Assembly: GCA_963792815.1 (NCBI GenBank)
Contig: CAWBXR010000011.1
Coordinates: 248,001 to 312,000, forward strand
From: JARRPM01 sp963792815
Lineage (GTDB): Bacteria; Pseudomonadota; Gammaproteobacteria; Pseudomonadales; Halieaceae
Length of the DNA stretch: 64,000 bases
Direction of reading: 5' to 3'
This document shows, one piece after another, positions 59,087 to 64,000 of this stretch. The translations under genes and the position numbers were made by a program. The notes beneath the pieces were generated by a model. It had not been told where the DNA came from and ran no database searches. It saw nothing but the letters and a program-made list of their open reading frames with translations. Every line of letters starts with the position of its first letter. The first letter of the stretch is position 1.

Positions 59087-60352
59087 ATGTTCGACAAAAA
59101 CATGCGCATTGAAGGGTTCGACGACGAGATATTCTCGGCCATTTGTGAAGAGGAGCGCCGCCAGGAAGAGCATATCGAGCTGATCGCCTCGGAAAACTAT
59201 GCCAGCCCCCGCGTGTTGGCGGCCCAGGGTAGCGTGTTGACCAACAAGTACGCGGAAGGCTACCCGGGCAAGCGCTATTACGGCGGCTGCGAGTACGTCG
59301 ACAAGGCCGAAACCCTGGCGATAGAGCGGGCCAAGGCCCTGTTCGGCGCCGACTACGCCAACGTGCAGCCCCATTCCGGTTCCCAGGCAAACGCGGCGGT
59401 CTACCAGGCCCTGTGTGCTCCCGGTGACACGGTGTTGGGAATGAGCCTGGCAGAGGGCGGCCACCTGACCCACGGCGCCAGCGTCAACTTTTCCGGCAAG
59501 ACCTATCATGCGGTTCAGTACGGCCTTGTCCACGCTACCGGGGAAGTGGATTACGACCAGGTGGAAGCCCTGGCCCTGGAGCACAAGCCGAAAATGATCA
59601 TCGCCGGCTTTTCCGCCTACTCCCGGGTGATGGACTGGGCCCGTTTTCGCGCAATCGCCGACAAGGTGGGCGCCTACCTGCTGGTCGATATGGCCCACGT
59701 GGCAGGCCTGGTGGCCGCCGGCGTCTATCCCAGCCCAGTCCCCCATGCGGATGTGGTGACGTCGACGACCCACAAGACCCTGCGCGGCCCGCGCGGCGGT
59801 ATTATCCTCGCCCGTGCCAACGAGGAGCTGGAGAAGAAATTCAATTCCGCGGTATTCCCCGGCGGCCAGGGCGGCCCGCTGATGCACGTCATCGCCGCCA
59901 AGGCAATCAGCTTCAAGGAGGCCGCCAGCCCCGAGTTTGTCACCTACCAGAAACAGGTGGTCGCCAACGCCCGGGCCATGGCGGCAACCTTTATTGAGCG
60001 GGGAATCAACATTGTCTCCGGCGGCACCGACAATCACCTGATGCTGGTAGACCTGATCGGCAAGCCCTATACCGGCAAGGATGCCGATGCGGCCCTGGGT
60101 AATGCCAATATCACGGTAAACAAGAATGCGGTGCCCAATGACCCGCGCTCACCGTTTGTTACCTCCGGCCTGCGGGTCGGCACCCCGGCAATCACTACCC
60201 GCGGCTTCGGTGAAGCCGAGACGGTGGAGCTCACCGGTTGGATGTGTGACGTGCTGGAGTCCCTGGAAAACGGCGACTCGGAGCAGGTGATTGCCTCGGT
60301 CAAGAGCCGGGTGCTGGAGATCTGCTCGCGCTTCCCGGTATATCGCGACTAA
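59087..60352 (+). CDS. glyA: Serine hydroxymethyltransferase
   Basis: PLP enzyme that splits serine to glycine and feeds one-carbon units into folate. The 421 residues match. The Schiff-base Lys is in VVTSTTHKTLRGPRGG. Other blocks are SENYASPRV (serine binding), SGSQANAAVYQAL and DMAHVAGLVAAG. The frame is open farther upstream, but AGGGGA lies six bases before the ATG at 59087. It supplies one-carbon units for nucleotide synthesis, as do nrdAB and the ribonucleotide regulator in the window. Confidence 0.97.
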   Translation: MFDKNMRIEGFDDEIFSAICEEERRQEEHIELIASENYASPRVLAAQGSVLTNKYAEGYPGKRYYGGCEYVDKAETLAIERAKALFGADYANVQPHSGSQANAAVYQALCAPGDTVLGMSLAEGGHLTHGASVNFSGKTYHAVQYGLVHATGEVDYDQVEALALEHKPKMIIAGFSAYSRVMDWARFRAIADKVGAYLLVDMAHVAGLVAAGVYPSPVPHADVVTSTTHKTLRGPRGGIILARANEELEKKFNSAVFPGGQGGPLMHVIAAKAISFKEAASPEFVTYQKQVVANARAMAATFIERGINIVSGGTDNHLMLVDLIGKPYTGKDADAALGNANITVNKNAVPNDPRSPFVTSGLRVGTPAITTRGFGEAETVELTGWMCDVLESLENGDSEQVIASVKSRVLEICSRFPVYRD

Positions 60353-60382
60353 CTCGCTGACTGCGGGTTCCCGGCAGGGCGC

Positions 60383-61147
60383 TTATTTAGGGTCTTCGCA
60401 GATGGGTTCGCGCAGGAGCGGCAGGTCGAGGATGGTCAGCTCGCGCTTGTGCAGGCTGATAACGCCGCTCTTTTCCAGTCGCGCCAGCTCCCTGCACACC
60501 GTTTCCAGGGTGATCCCCAGGTAATTGCCGATATCGGTGCGGGACATTGGCAGGCGCAGCTCTGTAACCGAATCACCCCGCCGGGCCGACCGGGTCGACA
60601 ACCCCAGCAAGAACGCTGCAATGCGCTTTCTGGCGGGCCGTTTGTGCATGAACTGGGCGGCCAACTCATGATCCTCCACCATTCGCTGGCTCATCAGGTG
60701 GAGCAGCCTGGACTGCAGGTCGGGAATCCTGCGACACAGGTCTTCCAGTTCATCAAAGGGTATTTCGCAGACAAGAGTGTCCTCGAGGGCCCGGGCAGTG
60801 CTGCGGTAGTGTGACTGGTCGATGCCGGAAAAGCCGAAAATTTCTCCCGGCAGGTGGCAGCCGGTAATCCGGATCCAGCCGTCCTCGTGGGTGCTGTAGG
60901 TTTTGATGCTGCCTGTGAGGATGGCGTGCAGGGCGGTGAACGGCTCGTTCTGGTGGTACAGGTAATCGCCGGATTGCAGGGTGCGACGGTGTTCAATGAT
61001 GCCTTCGAGGGCGTTCAGGTGGTCCGGGTCGAGTGCGGCGGGCAAACACAATACCCGCATGCGGCAGGTGTCACAGGAGAGATTGAACTCGTGTGAACAC
61101 AGCAGATCCGAGCCGATCAGCTCGGCCACCACCTTATGATGCAGCAT
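60383..61147 (-). CDS. fnr: FNR/Anr-type transcriptional regulator
   Basis: Oxygen-sensing Crp-family regulator. With the ATG at 61147 it has 254 residues. Four cluster cysteines are present: C-x2-C-x5-C near the N-terminus (CDTCRMRVLC, from Cys25) and a fourth in TLVCEIP, as required for a [4Fe-4S] cluster. The C-terminal recognition helix is MSRTDIGNYLGITLETVCRELARLEKSG; E-x3-R is the FNR DNA-contact pattern. A GTG directly before the ATG is an alternative start. It converges on glyA. It is the Anr type in pseudomonads. I saw no clear FNR site nearby. Confidence 0.92.
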   Translation of the reverse strand: MLHHKVVAELIGSDLLCSHEFNLSCDTCRMRVLCLPAALDPDHLNALEGIIEHRRTLQSGDYLYHQNEPFTALHAILTGSIKTYSTHEDGWIRITGCHLPGEIFGFSGIDQSHYRSTARALEDTLVCEIPFDELEDLCRRIPDLQSRLLHLMSQRMVEDHELAAQFMHKRPARKRIAAFLLGLSTRSARRGDSVTELRLPMSRTDIGNYLGITLETVCRELARLEKSGVISLHKRELTILDLPLLREPICEDPK

Positions 61148-61337
61148 CACCTGTATTCCATTATCTGGCGCCGGGTATCAGTGCTCCCGGCTTGCCGAGC
61201 ATTATGTCTGAACTGGCCTGCCTTGTCATGGCCGCCGCCGAAAACGCCGCAACAGTGCTTGATTTGCCCACACTATGGCAGCTTTATTGCCGGGAAATAT
61301 GTTAATCTTCAGTCACTTAGATTGATGAGGTGGACCC

Positions 61338-61811
61338 ATGCACTGTCCGTTTTGCGGCGCCGACGATACCAAGGTCATAGACTCACGCCTGGTGGCCGAG
61401 GGCGACCAGGTGCGCCGCCGGCGCGAATGCCTGAGCTGCGCCGAGCGCTTTACCACCTATGAGATGGCGGAGCTGGTGATGCCGCGGGTGATCAAGCAGA
61501 ACGGCAACCGGGAACCCTTCGACGAGGACAAGCTGCGGGCGGGCTTCCTGCGGGCCCTGGAGAAACGGCCTGTTTCGGTGGAGCGCATCGAGGCGGTGAT
61601 CAATCATATCAAGCACGACCTGCGGGCAACCGGCGAGCGCGAAGTGGGATCGAGGGTCCTGGGTGAGCTGGTGATGGACCAGCTGAAGCAGCTGGACCAG
61701 GTGGCCTACGTGCGTTTCGCCTCGGTTTATCGCAGCTTCCAGGATATTTCCGAGTTCCGCGACGCTATCGAGCGTCTCGAGGCCGAGCCCGCCTTCAAGG
61801 CCCCGGGTTGA
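61338..61811 (+). CDS. nrdR: Transcriptional repressor NrdR
   Basis: A 157-residue zinc-ribbon plus ATP-cone repressor of ribonucleotide reductase genes. The zinc ribbon is C-x2-C...C-x2-C (CPFCGADD, CLSCAERF); the ATP-cone begins VIKQNGNREPFDEDKLRAGF. GAGG lies seven bases before the ATG. It is the first gene of nrdR-ribD-ribE-rib, a common gammaproteobacterial order. Its predicted target, nrdAB, is 21 kb away in the same window. Confidence 0.97.
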   Translation: MHCPFCGADDTKVIDSRLVAEGDQVRRRRECLSCAERFTTYEMAELVMPRVIKQNGNREPFDEDKLRAGFLRALEKRPVSVERIEAVINHIKHDLRATGEREVGSRVLGELVMDQLKQLDQVAYVRFASVYRSFQDISEFRDAIERLEAEPAFKAPG

Positions 61812-61827
61812 GCGCACGCCTGTCCCC

Positions 61828-62943
61828 ATGAATGCCATAGACGATACCCGCATGATGGCGCGGGCCCTGCAGCTGGCCAGGCGTGGCCAGTACCGTGCCA
61901 TGCCCAATCCCCACGTGGGCTGTGTGCTGGTGCGCGATGGTCATGTCATCGGCGAGGGCGTTACCCGCCCCGCCGGTGGCAACCATGCGGAGATCGAGGC
62001 CCTGCAGGCGGCGGAAGATGCCTCTGGGGCCACCGCCTATGTCACCCTGGAGCCCTGCAGTCACCAGGGCCGGACCGGGCCCTGCGCCGATGCGCTGATC
62101 GCCGCCGGCGTGAAGCGTGTGGTGGTGGCCACCCTCGACCCGAATCCGCTGGTCGCCGGGCAGGGTGTTGAAAAACTGCGCAGGGCCGGCATCGAGGTGG
62201 ACTGCGGCCTGCTGGAGACGGAAGCGCGCCAGTTGATTCCCGGCTTTATTGCCCGCATGACCCGCGGCCGCGGCCGGGTGCGGGCCAAGCTCGCCATGTC
62301 GCTGGACGGTCGCACCGCCATGGCATCGGGCCAGAGCCAGTGGATTACCGGCCCCGCGGCCCGCCAGGACGTCCAGCGCCTGCGGGCCATGAGTTGTGCG
62401 ATTGTCACCGGGGTGGGCACGGTGCTGGCGGATGACTGCGCCCTGACCGTGCGCGCCGGCGAGCTCGGCCTGCCCCCGGGTGAGGGGGAGGAGGCGGCGG
62501 CGCGGCAGCCACTGCGGGTCGTGCTCGATTCCTCCCTGCAGACGCCGGCCTCCGCCCGGGTGCTCGCAGCCGGTGGGGGTGCCACCTTGTTGTGCCACCG
62601 CCCCGGCGCGCCTGTTCCGGCGGAGCTGGTCGCCAGCGGGGCGGAACTGCTGGCCCTGGACCAGCTCGGCCAGGGCCTGGACCTGGCCCGGTTGATGGCG
62701 GAGCTGGGCGCGCGGCAATGCAACGAAATTCTGGTAGAATCTGGCCCCCGCCTGGCGGGAGCCCTGCTGCGGGAGGGCCTGCTGGACGAATTGATCGTAT
62801 ATATGGCCCCCGCCCTGCTGGGCGACCGGGCGCGACCACTGCTGGCCCTGCCCCTGGATGACATGGCGGACAAGGTCCAGCTGCAGATCGAGGATGTGCG
62901 CAAGGTCGGCCAGGACTGGCGTTTTACCGCACGGCCCGCCTGA
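61828..62943 (+). CDS. ribD: Bifunctional riboflavin biosynthesis protein RibD
   Basis: Pyrimidine deaminase plus reductase acting on the GTP cyclohydrolase II product. The 371 residues have an N-terminal deaminase with zinc ligands His53 (HAEIEAL, with catalytic Glu55), Cys77 and Cys86 (PCSHQGRTGPC), and a C-terminal NADPH-dependent reductase (VRAKLAMSLDGRTAMASGQSQW). The start codon follows nrdR by 16 bases; Shine-Dalgarno is weak, so coupling is likely. Confidence 0.96.
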   Translation: MNAIDDTRMMARALQLARRGQYRAMPNPHVGCVLVRDGHVIGEGVTRPAGGNHAEIEALQAAEDASGATAYVTLEPCSHQGRTGPCADALIAAGVKRVVVATLDPNPLVAGQGVEKLRRAGIEVDCGLLETEARQLIPGFIARMTRGRGRVRAKLAMSLDGRTAMASGQSQWITGPAARQDVQRLRAMSCAIVTGVGTVLADDCALTVRAGELGLPPGEGEEAAARQPLRVVLDSSLQTPASARVLAAGGGATLLCHRPGAPVPAELVASGAELLALDQLGQGLDLARLMAELGARQCNEILVESGPRLAGALLREGLLDELIVYMAPALLGDRARPLLALPLDDMADKVQLQIEDVRKVGQDWRFTARPA

Positions 62944-62972
62944 ACAGCACCGGCAGTCGCAAGAGGAGCAAC

Positions 62973-63638
62973 ATGTTCACAGGAATTATCCAGGCCGTCG
63001 GCAAGGTCGTGGCCATGCAGCCCAGTGGTGGCGACCTGCGCCTGCGCATCGAAACCGGCAAGCTGGCCCTCGACGACGTGGCCCTGGGCGACAGCATCTG
63101 CACCAATGGCGTTTGCCTCACGGTGATCGAGTTGCCCGGCGACGGCTACTGGGCGGACGTCTCGGTGGAGACCCTGAATTTCACCACCCTGGGCAAGCTG
63201 CAGCCCGGCGCAAGGGTGAACCTGGAAAAAGCCCTCACCCCCGCCAGTCGCCTGGGCGGACACATCGTCAGCGGCCACGTGGACGGGGTGGGAGAGATAG
63301 TAAGCCTGCAGGAGGATGCCCGCTCCATCCGGGTGTCAGTCGACGCTCCCGCGGCGCTGGCGAAGTACATCGCCCACAAGGGCAGCATCTGTATCGATGG
63401 CACCAGCCTGACCGTCAACGCCGTGAATGGCGCCAGGTTCGAACTGAATATTATTCCCCAGACCATGGCCGAGACGGTCTTCGGCGAATATCGCCCCGGC
63501 ACCCGGGTGAACCTGGAGGTGGACGTGATTGCCCGCTACCTCGAGCGGCTGGTGCTGGGTGATGCGGCGGCAGACCCGGCAGCGTCCGGCGAGCTGTCAC
63601 TGGCTACACTGGCCGACAACGGCTACCTGCGCGGTTGA
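62973..63638 (+). CDS. ribE: Riboflavin synthase alpha chain
   Basis: Dismutates two molecules of 6,7-dimethyl-8-ribityllumazine to riboflavin. The 221 residues begin MFTGIIQAVG and contain two homologous lumazine-binding barrels (NGVCLTVIELPGDGYWADVS and DGTSLTVNAVNGARFELNII). AGAGGAG lies four bases before the ATG. Also called ribC in some species. Confidence 0.96.
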   Translation: MFTGIIQAVGKVVAMQPSGGDLRLRIETGKLALDDVALGDSICTNGVCLTVIELPGDGYWADVSVETLNFTTLGKLQPGARVNLEKALTPASRLGGHIVSGHVDGVGEIVSLQEDARSIRVSVDAPAALAKYIAHKGSICIDGTSLTVNAVNGARFELNIIPQTMAETVFGEYRPGTRVNLEVDVIARYLERLVLGDAAADPAASGELSLATLADNGYLRG

Positions 63639-63674
63639 GCGCCAGCCTCTCGGCTATTAAACAGGGAACAGGGT

Positions 63675-64000
63675 TTGAACACAGTAGACGAATTGATCAG
63701 TGATATCCGCCAGGGCCGTATGGTCGTGCTGCTGGATGATGACGCCGACAGTAACAATGAAGGCGTTGTCATGGTGGCGGCGGAACACTGCGATGCCGGC
63801 CACGTGAATTTTATGGCGCGCCAGGCACGGGGCCTGGTGTGCCTGACCCTGACCGAAGAGCGCTGCAGGCAGTTGAACCTGCCGCCCATGGTGGATGAGG
63901 GCCTGGGCGAGAAAGCCCATTTCACCCTGTCCATCGAGGCCGCGGAGGGTATCGACACCGGCATCTCCGCGGCGGACCGCGCCCGCACCGTGCAGGCGGC
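63675..64000 (+). CDS. ribB: 3,4-dihydroxy-2-butanone-4-phosphate synthase-like (RibB/RibBA), truncated by the window, with an altered active-site loop
   Basis: The first 108 codons of a DHBP synthase-type gene, which would make the four-carbon unit of riboflavin. TTG start with AGGGA seven bases ahead. The fold markers are clear (HVNFMARQARGLVCLTLTEER, FTLSIEAAEGIDTGISAADR). However the normally invariant DDEDRENEGD loop reads DDDADSNNEGV: the Arg, the first Glu (metal ligand) and the last Asp are replaced and there is one extra residue. The synthase may be inactive or specialised. Whether a GTP cyclohydrolase II domain follows is outside the window. Confidence 0.8.
   Translation, partial: MNTVDELISDIRQGRMVVLLDDDADSNNEGVVMVAAEHCDAGHVNFMARQARGLVCLTLTEERCRQLNLPPMVDEGLGEKAHFTLSIEAAEGIDTGISAADRARTVQA

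Noticed and set aside
63639..63674. FMN riboswitch ahead of the ribB-like gene
   Set aside because: The gap is only 36 bases and ribD follows nrdR by 16, so neither has room for an RFN element.

Overview
The window is a GC-rich, densely coded piece of gammaproteobacterial chromosome. The mix points to Pseudomonadales of the Cellvibrio/Haliea type (inferred from gene content and memory of protein families, not from a search). Markers are a PhaD-type regulator with two phasins, Pseudomonas-type NrdA/NrdB, radA beside a PilZ gene, hslO-pckA, FadB/FadA and an FNR/Anr-like regulator. I see no tRNA, rRNA, CRISPR array, prophage or intact insertion sequence.

Layout. 1-240: 5' part of a phosphotransferase-like gene, with a palindromic operator candidate upstream. 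525-1682: pilU. 6522-1691 (minus): a MoxR ATPase / VWA / zinc-ribbon / DUF1631 / PilZ run. 7601-6594: moaA. 7759-9138: SLC13 transporter. 9190-12128: peroxiredoxin, methyltransferase, phaD and two phasins. 12289-14919: pckA and hslO. 15087-19708: LLM oxidoreductase, a polyhydroxyalkanoate-system protein, patatin and AraC genes, and a divergent diiron ferritin-like oxygenase. 19794-26598: rpsT, a TetR regulator, a tyrosine phosphatase, two small exported or membrane proteins, an acyltransferase, dinG and yqcC. 26601-26638: a REP-like palindrome. 26693-30029: fadA and a frameshifted fadB.

30288-35617 is a plus-strand cluster: a PHM-like copper monooxygenase lipoprotein carrying two haem-c sites, a TlpA thioredoxin, a DUF4266 lipoprotein, a DUF3570 barrel and an apbE with two frameshifts. 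35706-40205: a small unknown gene, nrdB and nrdA, with a tandem NrdR-box candidate and a consensus DnaA box upstream. 40749-42859: argF and argD. 43065: grxD. 43442-45164: a lambda-P-like and a triple-repeat DnaT-like gene. 45258: radA. 46653-47141: an intergenic region built of two different inverted-repeat elements. 47142-49283: a PilZ gene and ettA. 49354-58815 is a five-gene minus-strand operon of circularly permuted ATP-grasp, alpha-E and transglutaminase proteins (a predicted but biochemically dark peptide-bond/amidoligase system). 59087-64000: glyA, an FNR-like regulator, nrdR, ribD, ribE and the start of a ribB-like gene with a degenerate metal-binding loop.

The two most interesting systems are the copper monooxygenase cluster and the ATP-grasp/alpha-E/transglutaminase operon. 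Three single-base insertions (one in fadB, two in apbE) break otherwise full-length genes. They could be true decay or consensus errors, and raw reads would settle which.
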